Assembly (NCBI RefSeq): GCF_900269665.1
Contig: NZ_LT985361.1
Location: 3,701,982-3,765,981 of the forward strand
DNA length: 64,000 nt
Direction of reading: 5' to 3'
DNA from: Nocardia suismassiliense
GTDB lineage: Bacteria > Actinomycetota > Actinomycetes > Mycobacteriales > Mycobacteriaceae
The first letter of the stretch is position 1, and each line of letters begins with the position of its first letter. The notes below the pieces were generated by a model, which was given only the letters and a program-made list of their open reading frames with translations, made no database searches and was not told where the DNA came from. The translations under genes were made by a program, and so were the position numbers. Below, piece after piece: positions 16,070 through 24,438 of the stretch.

Positions 16070-16708
16070 ATGACCGCGACGACGAACGACGACGCGTCTC
16101 CGGTGCCGGACGACGCGGGCAGCAGTACGGATCGGGCGCGTCGCAGGCAGCGGATCATCTGGATGCTCGCCGTCCTGGCGCTTTTCGCGGTGGGAGTCGC
16201 GGCCGGGCCCGCATGGTTTCAGTCATCCCGCTTCTATCGATTCGACTGGGTCCCGGTATGGGCGCCGGCGGCGTGCTGGACGGCCGCGGTGATCCTCCTC
16301 GCCGTGTCGAGGTCGGGTCCCCGCCGCAGTCCGGGGCAGCTTGCGGTTGCCGCCACACTGGGGGCGGTGATGGTGCCCGTGTGGGCCGTTTCGATGTTCG
16401 TGCACGGGTTCGTCGCCGAGGACAGCAAGGTCGTGGCCGTCGCAGTGAGTCCCGACGGGAGCCACGAAGTCGTCACGGAATCGCACAAGATCTACAACCA
16501 CCCGCCCGGTTGCCGCGTCGTGCTTCGGGAGCGGGGTGGACTGTTCAGCAGGCAGGCGACTGTCTGGAACGAGGACGAGTGCCCGCAGCGCGTGTCCTTC
16601 ACCGGTGACACCACGATCAGCCTTATCCAACCGGGCTCCGGGAAGGCCGAGACGACGATCTTCGACCCCGAACAGATGCAGGTAGCCAAGATCTACGGAT
16701 TCGACTGA
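16070..16708 (+). CDS. Hypothetical membrane protein
   Basis: A 212-residue protein with an N-terminal cytoplasmic tail of about 25 polar residues and three hydrophobic helices (IIWMLAVLALFAVGVAAG, WAPAACWTAAVILLAV, QLAVAATLGAVMVPVWAVSMF). A C-terminal extracellular domain of ~95 residues follows, with two Cys (PPGCRVV and DECPQR) that may be bridged. ATG 16070 is chosen because GAGGTG lies upstream; GTG 16058 is also possible. Unknown function, no family recognised. Confidence 0.65.
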   Translation: MTATTNDDASPVPDDAGSSTDRARRRQRIIWMLAVLALFAVGVAAGPAWFQSSRFYRFDWVPVWAPAACWTAAVILLAVSRSGPRRSPGQLAVAATLGAVMVPVWAVSMFVHGFVAEDSKVVAVAVSPDGSHEVVTESHKIYNHPPGCRVVLRERGGLFSRQATVWNEDECPQRVSFTGDTTISLIQPGSGKAETTIFDPEQMQVAKIYGFD

Positions 16709-16798
16709 CCGCTGCGACGTGCCTACGGGGCCGTGATCATCCCCACGTGGCCGGGGTGACAACGCGCGCCCCGGCAGCGGTTCTGCCATCGTGTGGTG

Positions 16799-18877
16799 AT
16801 GCGCATGTGGGATCGGTTCGCGACCGCGGTCACCGCCCGTAGGTCATGGTTGCTGCTCGTACTGCTCGCCGTGGTGTCGGCCGGATTGATCGGTGGCATC
16901 GGCGGTAACGACGCCGCGGGGGAGGCGCCGAACTCGTTGCCGGGCAGCGCGGAATCGGCGCGGGTCAAAGAGCTGCTCACCCAATTCCCGGATGCGGGTA
17001 CCGCACCCGCGGTGGTCGTGGTGACCCGCACCGACGGCGCCGAATTGGCCGCCGACGAGGTGGCGGAGCTGCGGGTGCGGCTCGGTGAGCTGGCCATTTC
17101 CCCCGATCGGCAGGCCGCGATCGGTCGACTGCCGGTCGACGCGAAGTTGAGCGGGTTCGCTTTGACCGACCGCATCGACGAACTGCGCGAGTCCGTGAAA
17201 GCCGGGCAACCGGCGGATCTGAACATTCAGGTGACCGGCGGGCCCGCGTTCGGCGGCGACATCGCCGATTCCTTCGCCGGCGCCAACATCACGCTGCTCG
17301 CGGTGACGGCTGCGGTGGTCGCGTTGCTGCTCATCGTGACCTACCGGTCGCCGGTGCTGTGGCTGGTGCCGCTGCTCGTGGTCGGCTCGGCGGATCGGGT
17401 CGCGGCCACCGTCGGTACCGGACTGGCCCGGTGGACCGGGCTCGCCTTCGACGGCTCGACTTCCGGCATCACCAGCGTGCTCGTCTTCGGTGCGGGGACG
17501 AACTACGCGCTGCTGCTGGTCTCGCGCTACCGCGACGAGCTGCACCGCAATGCCGATCATCGGGCGGCGTTGCGCCACGCGGTCCGGCATGCCGGACCGG
17601 CGATCCTGGCGAGCAATGTCACCGTCGTCGCCGCACTCTTGACCCTGCTGCTGGCTTCGCTGCCCAACACTCGCAGTCTCGGTGTGGGTGCCGCCGCCGG
17701 GTTGGTGGTGGCTCTGGTGTTCGTTCTGGTGGCGCTGCCCGCCGCGCTGGCCTTGTGCGGGCGCAATGTCTTCTGGCCGTTCGTCCCGCAGGCGGATGAT
17801 CGGGTGGCGGCGGAGCAGGGGATGTGGCACGCGATCGCCGCGTGGGTCGTGCGCAAGCCGGTGATCGTCGCCTGCGGCACGCTGGTGGTGCTAGGCGGGT
17901 TCGCGGCCGGATTGATCGGGACCGACGTGGGGTTGTCACAAACCGATCAGTTCCGGGTCCGCGCCGAATCCGTCGAAGGATTCGACACCCTCGCCGCGCA
18001 TTTCCCGGCCGGTGCGGCCAACCCGACGATCGTATTGGCGAAGGCCGAGGCGGGGGCCGAGGTCCAGCAGAAGCTGCGTGCCATGCCGGGCGTTACCGAG
18101 GTAACGCCGACCGGAACCTCGCCGACCGGGCTGATGCGGTGGTCGGTGGTGCTGAACGCCGAACCCGGCTCCCCGCAAGCCTTCTCGACCATCGAGTCGA
18201 TTCGGGCCGAGCTGTCGTCGGTTCCCGGGGCACTGGTCGGTGGTGGTGACGCGGAGGGGTTGGACACCAGGACCGCCGCCGAACACGATCAGCGCGTGGT
18301 GATTCCGGCGATCCTGGCGGTCGTGTCGGTCATCCTGCTCGCCCTGCTGCGGGCCGTCCCCGCCGCCGTGCTGCTGGTGGGCGTCTCGGTGCTCAGCGCG
18401 CTGGCCGCGCTCGGGCTCGGGGCCTGGATCGGCCTGCACCTCTTCGGTTTTCCGGCGTTGGATACCAGTGCGCCGCTGTATGCCTTCCTCTTCCTGGTAG
18501 CCCTCGGTATCGACTACACGATCTTCCTGGTGACCCGAGCGCGTGAGGAAACACCCGACCACGGCAGTACCCAGGGCATCGTCCGGGCCGTGTCCGCCAC
18601 CGGCGCTGTTATCACCAGTGCCGGCATCGTCCTGGCCGCCGTGTTCTGTGTGCTCGGCGTCCTGCCGTTGATCATCCTCACGCAGCTCGGAATCATCGTC
18701 GGGCTGGGTATCCTGCTGGATACCTTCCTGGTCCGAACCGTAGTCATCCCAGCGCTTTTCAGCCTTACCGGGCCGAAAATCTGGTGGCCCAACGCGCTTT
18801 CGCGCGTCCCGACGCCAGCGGGCACGCAGCAGGTCAGTTCTGCGGACGACCGACGTTCTGCGGGAACTGGCCCCTGA
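16799..18877 (+). CDS. MMPL-family transporter
   Basis: A 692-residue RND-type membrane transporter with about twelve helices. Two halves each have one N-terminal helix, an extracellular loop and a five-helix block (first near residues 160-310, second near 500-660). Motifs typical of the family are SVLVFGAGTNYALLLVSRYRDEL in half one and LFLVALGIDYTIFLVTRAREE in half two, which carry the Asp/Tyr proton-relay region (half one has GAGTNYALLL, with N rather than D). Cargo is probably a lipid or drug. Several start codons cluster at 16793-16805. The last 44 bases overlap the end of the convergent CAP gene. Confidence 0.88.
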   Translation: MRMWDRFATAVTARRSWLLLVLLAVVSAGLIGGIGGNDAAGEAPNSLPGSAESARVKELLTQFPDAGTAPAVVVVTRTDGAELAADEVAELRVRLGELAISPDRQAAIGRLPVDAKLSGFALTDRIDELRESVKAGQPADLNIQVTGGPAFGGDIADSFAGANITLLAVTAAVVALLLIVTYRSPVLWLVPLLVVGSADRVAATVGTGLARWTGLAFDGSTSGITSVLVFGAGTNYALLLVSRYRDELHRNADHRAALRHAVRHAGPAILASNVTVVAALLTLLLASLPNTRSLGVGAAAGLVVALVFVLVALPAALALCGRNVFWPFVPQADDRVAAEQGMWHAIAAWVVRKPVIVACGTLVVLGGFAAGLIGTDVGLSQTDQFRVRAESVEGFDTLAAHFPAGAANPTIVLAKAEAGAEVQQKLRAMPGVTEVTPTGTSPTGLMRWSVVLNAEPGSPQAFSTIESIRAELSSVPGALVGGGDAEGLDTRTAAEHDQRVVIPAILAVVSVILLALLRAVPAAVLLVGVSVLSALAALGLGAWIGLHLFGFPALDTSAPLYAFLFLVALGIDYTIFLVTRAREETPDHGSTQGIVRAVSATGAVITSAGIVLAAVFCVLGVLPLIILTQLGIIVGLGILLDTFLVRTVVIPALFSLTGPKIWWPNALSRVPTPAGTQQVSSADDRRSAGTGP

Positions 18878-19355
18878 CGTTGCCCGGCGGGGTGTAGCGG
18901 GCGACTATGTAGGTGCTGGGCTGCGAGAAGATGGTGCCTGCGGGGCAGGAAGCAATGCCCACGGTCAGCTGCGTGCTGGCCTTCCACACCACCTGGGTGA
19001 AATGTCCTGTCTCGGGCGAAAAGCCGGGATTGTTGTAGTCGTACTTGCTCGCCTCCGCCATCCAGCTCTTCATCGCGTCTTCGAAACTGCGAGTGCCGGT
19101 GCCCGCGTAGAGGTTCTCGCCGTAGCGGCCGCGCGAATCCGAGTGCTGGAACTTGCATGCCGCAGCGTATTGCTGTGTGTCGGAGGACAACCCCGAGTTC
19201 CAGGTCATCGGAGGAGCCCCATACTGTGCGCGCGCCGCGTTCGCCACGGAGAGCTTGTGGGCGTCGGAGGTCTCCGCACCGGCTGGTACGGCACCAACGA
19301 CCGAACCGGCGATGGCGACCAGGGCAGCGGCAATTGCCAAGCGCGACTTGTGCAT
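18834..19355 (-). CDS. Secreted CAP (SCP/PR1-like) domain protein
   Basis: A 173-residue exported protein. The signal peptide covers about residues 1-28 (LAIAAALVAIAGSVVGAVPAGA). The CAP fold is shown by NAARAQYGAPPMTWNSGLS, FQHSDSRGRYGENLYAG (first His and Glu of the cavity) and GHFTQVVWKAST (second His region), with YTPPGNVRGQFPQNV at the end. CAP proteins act outside the cell in lipid or peptide binding. ATG 19355 has GGAAGGA upstream. It converges on, and overlaps by 44 bases, the MMPL gene. Confidence 0.85.
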   Translation of the reverse strand: MHKSRLAIAAALVAIAGSVVGAVPAGAETSDAHKLSVANAARAQYGAPPMTWNSGLSSDTQQYAAACKFQHSDSRGRYGENLYAGTGTRSFEDAMKSWMAEASKYDYNNPGFSPETGHFTQVVWKASTQLTVGIASCPAGTIFSQPSTYIVARYTPPGNVRGQFPQNVGRPQN

Positions 19356-19462
19356 TCGACTTCCTTCCGATCGGTGGATAGCGGGTCCCACCGTAGGACC
19401 GGTCGGTCTGCGCCACAAGAGAATGATCACCAGTGGCGCTCCCCAGTCGGGGTGATGAGCGT

Positions 19463-19487
19463 TGACCTTGACCTCGGGTCAAGGTCA
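19463..19487. terminator. Perfect 11-bp inverted repeat after dioxygenase gene
   Basis: TGACCTTGACC (19463-19473), loop TCG, GGTCAAGGTCA (19477-19487). It lies 20 bases downstream of the dioxygenase stop and about 110 bases before the CAP gene on the same strand. A terminator is the simplest reading; lack of a T-run leaves open that it is an operator for the CAP gene. Confidence 0.55.
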
Positions 19488-19507
19488 TGCGCGCGAACTC
19501 CGGTATG

Positions 19508-20173
19508 TCAGCGGAAGTTCAGAATGAAGTCGTAGGTCGCCTCCCGCCCGGTGGGCACGGTGCGGACCGTCATCAGCAACCGGCGGTCGAAGATGGAATC
19601 GGTGTTGTTTCGTGGCTCGTTGGGGAAATACAGCTGGGTGGTCAGCACCCGCTGGTTCGGCGCCTGCACTTTGACGTGGATGTGGCGGGTGCGGCCCGGA
19701 TACAGGCCCGGCACGATGGTCGAGAGTTTGAATTGGCCGTTCGCGTCGGTGAATTGATGACCCCGCCACTTGTAGCCCGCATTGTCGTAGGCGCCTGCGT
19801 TGTCGGCCTGCCAGAAGTCCAGTAGCGCCTGGGCGACCGGGCGGCAGGAGCGCGTGAACACATAACCGCTGACCGTCAGCCGGGTGCCGGGGGAGCCGGG
19901 TATCACCAGATCGTTCCGGAGCGGCGAGTTCGGCTTGAAGTACGGGCCTTCGGTTTGTGAAATTGTGGGTGCGTCCCCGTCGTGGCAGGCCGGGGTGGGT
20001 TCGAGGTCGTCCGGTACAGCCTGCTGACCTTCGTCGGCGTTGCCGATGCCGGCCGCGGCACCGGTCAGTGTCGCCGCGGCGGGCACGGCCAGTAAACCTA
20101 GTTGCAGCAGACGTTTCCGAGTAATCGCCTGAGGGAGTTCGGTGTCGTCATCTGGCAAATGGTCAGTGCTCAT
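19508..20173 (-). CDS. Intradiol ring-cleavage dioxygenase-like protein
   Basis: A 221-residue protein with the intradiol dioxygenase fold (SQTEGPYF, RNDLVIPGSPGTRLTVSGYV, ALLDFWQADNAGAYD, GLYPGRTRHIHVKVQ). The four non-heme Fe(III) ligands are present as Tyr in GAYD, Tyr in GLYPGR and the two His in RHIHVKV. An N-terminal KRLLQLGLLAVPAAATLTGAA hydrophobic stretch implies export or membrane anchoring. It resembles the twin-arginine type but shows RKR, not RR. Substrate, probably a catechol, is unknown. Extracytoplasmic members exist in actinomycetes. Confidence 0.82.
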   Translation of the reverse strand: MSTDHLPDDDTELPQAITRKRLLQLGLLAVPAAATLTGAAAGIGNADEGQQAVPDDLEPTPACHDGDAPTISQTEGPYFKPNSPLRNDLVIPGSPGTRLTVSGYVFTRSCRPVAQALLDFWQADNAGAYDNAGYKWRGHQFTDANGQFKLSTIVPGLYPGRTRHIHVKVQAPNQRVLTTQLYFPNEPRNNTDSIFDRRLLMTVRTVPTGREATYDFILNFR

Positions 20174-20573
20174 GATTGATCTCCTCGCGGGAGGGTGGGC
20201 GGGAGTGTTCAGGTGTCACATCCGGTCGGCAACAGGTCATTGCACTACTCGCAATCCGGGCAGCGGGCTGTTGTGCTGCTCAGTAGCCAAACGCCTTGTC
20301 GGCGAAGGTATTTCGAGCTCGAATGTGACAATGACGATAGGTCGCGCACGGCGGGCCGGGCAAGGGGCCGGGTGGTGGAAGAAGTACAACTTTCATTGAT
20401 ATGTAGCCGGGATCGCCAGTGCCTCAAGGAAACTGGTGCGGACCCGCGACTCGCGCCGAAGTGTCCCCAGTGACTCCCCGGTTGTCGAATATCCCTGTCG
20501 CGGCCTCGGCGATTCGAATTCTCCGGTTGGTGCAGACTGGGGACATTGTCGAATACCACGTGAGGATGACGGA
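20174..20573. other. Divergent intergenic region with an inverted repeat
   Basis: The 400 bases between the dioxygenase and SnoaL-like genes hold no gene I can support. They contain a perfect 10-base inverted repeat, TGTCCCCAGT at 20462-20471 and ACTGGGGACA at 20536-20545. A repeated TTGTCGAATA occurs near 20482 and immediately after the second arm. These may be regulator binding sites for the gene at 20574. Confidence 0.5.
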
Positions 20574-20951
20574 ATGGCTGAGGTAGACGGTCCGCTCGAT
20601 GCGTTGATCGATACGTATTGTCTGGGATGGAGTGATCCGGATCCGGTGCGGCGGCGGGAATTTCTGGGCGCGGCGTTGGCGGCGGACGCGACGTATACCG
20701 ATCCGACCGTGCACGCGGTCGGGGTCGAGGAGTTGGCGGCTCATATCGACGGGGTGTTCGCGCAGCAGCCGGGGATGCGGGTGATGCGGGTCAGCCAGAT
20801 AGACGCGCACCACGAAATGGCTCGGTTCGGCTGGCGGCTGGTGCAGGCGGATGGCACGGCATTGCCGGACGGAGTGGACTTCGTGGAGGTCTCGGCGGAG
20901 GGGCGGATCCGCCGGATCGTCGGGTTCTTCGGCGGGTTGCGCAGCATTTAG
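20574..20951 (+). CDS. SnoaL-like (NTF2-fold) protein
   Basis: A 125-residue cytosolic protein of the NTF2-like superfamily: a first helix (DALIDTYCLGWSDPDPVRRREFL), AADATYTDPTVHAVGVEELAAHID, then strands ending in GRIRRIVGFFGGL. Such small alpha+beta barrels act as hydrolases, isomerases or binding proteins. Which activity applies here cannot be told. ATG 20574 has GAGGA upstream. It stands alone, with inverted repeats before it. Confidence 0.78.
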   Translation: MAEVDGPLDALIDTYCLGWSDPDPVRRREFLGAALAADATYTDPTVHAVGVEELAAHIDGVFAQQPGMRVMRVSQIDAHHEMARFGWRLVQADGTALPDGVDFVEVSAEGRIRRIVGFFGGLRSI

Positions 20952-21086
20952 CGCGAGTGGAGCTGGTTGTCCAGGCTCCGGCTGGATGTTGATCTGAGCT
21001 GCGGCGTTCGATGGGTTGAATTTTAGAGTTCGGTAGCCCAAACTTTACCTACCGCTCCATCGATCCACGAAGTAAGGCCCACCTGA

Positions 21087-22139
21087 ATGGACATTCCGAC
21101 TCGGCGCCGATTCCTGGCCGGCGGGGCTGCTGCCGGTGCGGTAGGTGTGGCTTTAGGGGCAGGTGGGGTCTTGGACTCGGCGCCGGCTCGGGCGCGGGAG
21201 CGCGACCGGCCGGCGCACCAGCACGGCGCGGATCAGCACGGCGGGGGAGCGTCCGGGCCCACGTTTCGCAAGGGCAGCGTCGTCGACCACGAGGCGAACG
21301 GATTCGATCCGACGGCCATCCTGCGCGACTTCGACTACGGCCGGGTCACCACCCGCCCGGACGGTCGCACGCTGCGGGAATGGGATGTGTACGCCAGCGA
21401 CGAGGATATCGAGATCGCACCCGGGGTGAGTTTCCCGGCGTGGACGCTCAATTCGCGGATTCCGGGACCGACCCTGCGCTGCCGGGAAGGTGACCTGCTG
21501 CGGGTCAATTTCACCAACGGCTCGAAACACCCGCACACGCTGCACTTTCACGGCATCCACCCGGCCGACATGGACGGCATCCCCGGCCTCGGCCGCGGCA
21601 TCATCAACCCGGGCGAGAGCTTCACCTACGAGTTCGACGCCACCCCGTTCGGGCTGCACCTGTTCCACTGCCACGTCGGGCCGCTGGCCGAGCACATCGC
21701 GCGCGGCATGTACGGGACGTTCATCGTCGACCCGCCGCAGCCGCGCCCGGCCGCCGACGAGATGGTGATGGTGCAGCACGGCTACAACACCACCTTCGAC
21801 GGCGAAGGCAACCAGCTCTACGCGGTGAACGGCATCCCGTTCCACTACATGCACGAGCCGATCCGCGTGAAACGCAATGCGCTGGTGCGCATCTACCTGG
21901 TGAACGTGCTGGAGTACGACCCCATCAACAGCTTCCACATCCACGGGAACTTCTTCGACTACTTCCCGACCGGAACACGTTTGCAGCCAACGGAATTCAC
22001 CGACACCATCGTGCAGGGGCAAGGGCAGCGCGGCATCTGCGAACTGCGGTTCCCGCATCTGGGCCAGTACATGTTCCACGCGCACAAGACCGAGTTCGCC
22101 GAGCTCGGCTGGATGGGCATGTTCGAGGTGACGGAGTAG
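21087..22139 (+). CDS. Two-domain multicopper oxidase, Tat-exported
   Basis: A 350-residue exported copper oxidase. The Tat signal is TRRRFLAGGAAAGAVG. Copper ligands are HTLHFHGIHP and LHLFHCHVGPLAEHIARGM in domain one, the latter carrying the type 1 Cys-His-Met site, and SFHIHGNFFD and MFHAHKTEFAE in domain two, which lacks the type 1 Cys. A His-rich AHQHGADQHGGG stretch follows the signal. Only two cupredoxin domains fit the small trimeric laccase type. It starts an operon with a ZIP transporter (two bases downstream) and a Rieske protein. Confidence 0.87.
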   Translation: MDIPTRRRFLAGGAAAGAVGVALGAGGVLDSAPARARERDRPAHQHGADQHGGGASGPTFRKGSVVDHEANGFDPTAILRDFDYGRVTTRPDGRTLREWDVYASDEDIEIAPGVSFPAWTLNSRIPGPTLRCREGDLLRVNFTNGSKHPHTLHFHGIHPADMDGIPGLGRGIINPGESFTYEFDATPFGLHLFHCHVGPLAEHIARGMYGTFIVDPPQPRPAADEMVMVQHGYNTTFDGEGNQLYAVNGIPFHYMHEPIRVKRNALVRIYLVNVLEYDPINSFHIHGNFFDYFPTGTRLQPTEFTDTIVQGQGQRGICELRFPHLGQYMFHAHKTEFAELGWMGMFEVTE

Positions 22140-22141
22140 CC

Positions 22142-23323
22142 ATGGTGGACATCGAGCGCACCCGCAGGCCGTGGCTGCTCGGCCTGGTCTCCGTCGCATT
22201 GCTGGCGATCGCGTTGGCCGGGTTGGCCGTGCTGGGCGGGCGCAGCCTGCCGGAACGTACCGGGCCGCCGGTGGAGGAGATCGCGGTCGAGCAGACCAGG
22301 CTCGAGCCGGGGTCGATCGACTTGACGCTGCGCAATACCGGACCTGATCCGGTATCGGTGGCACAGATCTTCGTCAATGACGCCTACGTCGACTACACCG
22401 GCGCGAGCGAGCCCATCGGGCGCTTGGCATCGGCGCGGGTACGGATCGATTATCCCTGGCAGGACGGTCAGCCCTACCTGGTGTCGATGCTGACCTCGAC
22501 CGGGCTGGTCATCGAGCACGAGATTCCCGCCGCGGTCGAGACGCCTGCGACCAATGCGTCGTTCTTCGGGTTGATGGCCTTGCTCGGGACCTATGTCGGC
22601 ATCATTCCGGTGGTGCTCGGAATGCTTTTCCTGCCGGTGATGCGGGCAGCCGGTGGCCGGGTCGTGCGGGTATTGCTCGCGGTGACCGTGGGGCTGCTCG
22701 CGTTTCTGGCCTGGGAAGGTACCAGCGAAGGCTTCGAGCTGGCGGGTCGATCGGGTGGCGCGTTCGGTGGTACCGCGCTGGTCGTGCTCGGCGCGGTGCT
22801 GGCTTTCCTCGGGTTGACCGCGGTGGACCAGTGGCTGCGCAGCCGTCGACAGTCGGCTGCGGTGCAGGGGGCCAGTGGCGTGCGACTGGCGTTGATGATC
22901 GCGATCGGTATCGGACTGCACAATCTCGGTGAAGGTCTGGCGATCGGATCTGCCTATGCCGTAGGCGAATTGGCGCTCGGGACGTTTCTGGTGATCGGCT
23001 TCGCTATTCAGAACACCACAGAAGGGCTTGCCGTTGTCGCGCCGTTGACCGAGCGGCGGCCGCCACTGCTGATCCTGCTCGGACTCGGTCTGGTGGCGGG
23101 GGCTCCTGCCATCATCGGTGCCGTGGTCGGGGCGACGGTCAATAATGCGGAACTGTCCGCGCTGTTGCTCGGGGTGGGTGTCGGCGCGATCGTCCAGGTG
23201 ATCGTGCAGATCGTGCCGAGTCTGCGGGAACCGGAGGGTAAAGGAATCGCGGTGTCGACGCTCGGCGGTGTTTCGATCGGGCTGCTGGTGATGTATGCGA
23301 CGGGTTTGTTGGTGACCGCATGA
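22142..23323 (+). CDS. ZIP-family metal transporter with extra N-terminal domain
   Basis: A 393-residue membrane protein. Residues ~10-32 form a helix followed by a ~100-residue extracellular beta domain (VEEIAVEQTRLEPGSIDLTLRNTGPDPVS...), which is unusual for ZIP. The transport domain has the metal-site helices GIGLHNLGEGLAIGSA and GFAIQNTTEGLAVVAPL, with His, Asn and Glu ligands intact. It should move Zn, Fe or another divalent ion. It lies two bases after the multicopper oxidase and overlaps the Rieske gene by four bases (ATGA), so the three are one operon. Confidence 0.85.
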   Translation: MVDIERTRRPWLLGLVSVALLAIALAGLAVLGGRSLPERTGPPVEEIAVEQTRLEPGSIDLTLRNTGPDPVSVAQIFVNDAYVDYTGASEPIGRLASARVRIDYPWQDGQPYLVSMLTSTGLVIEHEIPAAVETPATNASFFGLMALLGTYVGIIPVVLGMLFLPVMRAAGGRVVRVLLAVTVGLLAFLAWEGTSEGFELAGRSGGAFGGTALVVLGAVLAFLGLTAVDQWLRSRRQSAAVQGASGVRLALMIAIGIGLHNLGEGLAIGSAYAVGELALGTFLVIGFAIQNTTEGLAVVAPLTERRPPLLILLGLGLVAGAPAIIGAVVGATVNNAELSALLLGVGVGAIVQVIVQIVPSLREPEGKGIAVSTLGGVSIGLLVMYATGLLVTA

Positions 23324-23733
23324 TCGACGCACCAGATTCCGGTCGGCCATCCTGCGGCGGCTGCACCCGGCGCAGTGTGCTGGTCGGTGCTGCGGTAGCC
23401 GTCGCGGCAACCACTGCGGGGTGCGGGCGAGGCGATGCGGACCCGGCACCGGCGCGGGTACCGCTGGCCGAGGTCCCCGTCGGTGGCGGACGGATCTACC
23501 CGCAACAGGATCTGGTCGTCACCCAGCCGGTCGCCGGCGATATCCGAGCCTTCTCGGCCACCTGCCCACACCAGGGTTGCCTGGTCGCCCGCGTCCGCGA
23601 CGGGGCCATCGAATGCGCCTGTCACGGTAGCGGATTCAGCATCAGCGATGGATCCGCGGTGCGCGGCCCGGCGCGGAAACCGTTGTCCGCGCGCACGTTT
23701 GTCATCGAGGCTGCGGAGATCGTCGTCCGGTAG
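23320..23733 (+). CDS. Exported Rieske 2Fe-2S protein
   Basis: A 137-residue protein with an N-terminal export signal (TRRSVLVGAAVAVAATTAGCG; both twin-arginine and a lipobox-like AGC are present). The Rieske domain carries CPHQGCLV and CACHGSGFSISDG, which provide the two Cys and two His ligands of the cluster. No partner cytochrome b is nearby, so it is not a bc1 subunit. As the third gene after a multicopper oxidase and a ZIP permease, it may pass electrons in extracytoplasmic metal oxidation or reduction. That role is inferred. Confidence 0.85.
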   Translation: MIDAPDSGRPSCGGCTRRSVLVGAAVAVAATTAGCGRGDADPAPARVPLAEVPVGGGRIYPQQDLVVTQPVAGDIRAFSATCPHQGCLVARVRDGAIECACHGSGFSISDGSAVRGPARKPLSARTFVIEAAEIVVR

Positions 23734-23785
23734 CCGACATGGAAAACCATTGGATCGTTCGATCCGCGCCATGTGAGCATCGCGT

Positions 23786-24352
23786 ATGGCTGTCTACCTC
23801 GAGACCGACCGACTGACCCTGCGCCACTTCACCCAGCACGACGCCGAGCTGCTCATCGAGCTCGACAGCGATCCCGACGTGATGCGCTACCTTTCCGGCG
23901 GAGTGCCGACGCCGCCGGAGAAGATCCGCAACGAGACGATTCCCCGGCTGCTGGCGCAGTACGAGAAGTGGAACAACACCTACGGCACGATTGCCGCGCA
24001 CGAGAAGACCACCGAGGAGTTCATCGGCTGGTTCATCCTGCGCCCCGCAGCCGACGGCCCGCTCGACGAGGTCGAACTCGGCTACCGGTTCCGTAAGTCG
24101 GTCTGGGGCAAAGGATTCGCGACCGAAGGGTCGACCGCCTTGCTGCGCAAAGCGTTCACCGAACTCGGCGTGCGCATGGTCTGGGCCGAGACGATGTTCG
24201 TGAACCGCGGGTCGCGGCATGTCATGGAGAAGCTCGGCATGACGCATGTGAAGACGTACCATCCTGAGCTACCCATGATCGAGGGTTCCGAGCATGGGGA
24301 GGTTCGCTATGAGATCACTCGTGCGGAATGGGAAAGCGGTGCTCTGAGGTGA
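23786..24352 (+). CDS. GNAT acetyltransferase (RimJ/RimL type)
   Basis: A 188-residue N-acetyltransferase. Features are LETDRLTLRHFTQHDAELL at the N-terminus, GWFILRPAADGPLDEVELGYRF, the acetyl-CoA pyrophosphate loop WGKGFATEG, and MFVNRGSRHVMEKLGM near the end. Substrate may be a protein N-terminus or a small amine. It lies 52 bases after the Rieske gene; a palindrome GGATCGTTCGATCC (23752-23765) between them may be regulatory. Confidence 0.85.
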   Translation: MAVYLETDRLTLRHFTQHDAELLIELDSDPDVMRYLSGGVPTPPEKIRNETIPRLLAQYEKWNNTYGTIAAHEKTTEEFIGWFILRPAADGPLDEVELGYRFRKSVWGKGFATEGSTALLRKAFTELGVRMVWAETMFVNRGSRHVMEKLGMTHVKTYHPELPMIEGSEHGEVRYEITRAEWESGALR

Positions 24353-24426
24353 GCCAGGTGGTGTCTGCCATCTTCTGGCCGAGCTCGAGTATTCGTCGCG
24401 GCGAGCCTGACCGTTTCATGCCCGAC

Positions 24427-24432
24427 TAGGGT
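24427..24432 (+). promoter_or_regulatory. -10 box for leaderless methyltransferase transcript
   Basis: TAGGGT ends six bases before the ATG at 24439, so transcription would start at or next to the ATG. No ribosome binding site precedes this ATG, which fits a leaderless message. No good -35 is seen. Confidence 0.45.
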
Positions 24433-24438
24433 GACTGT

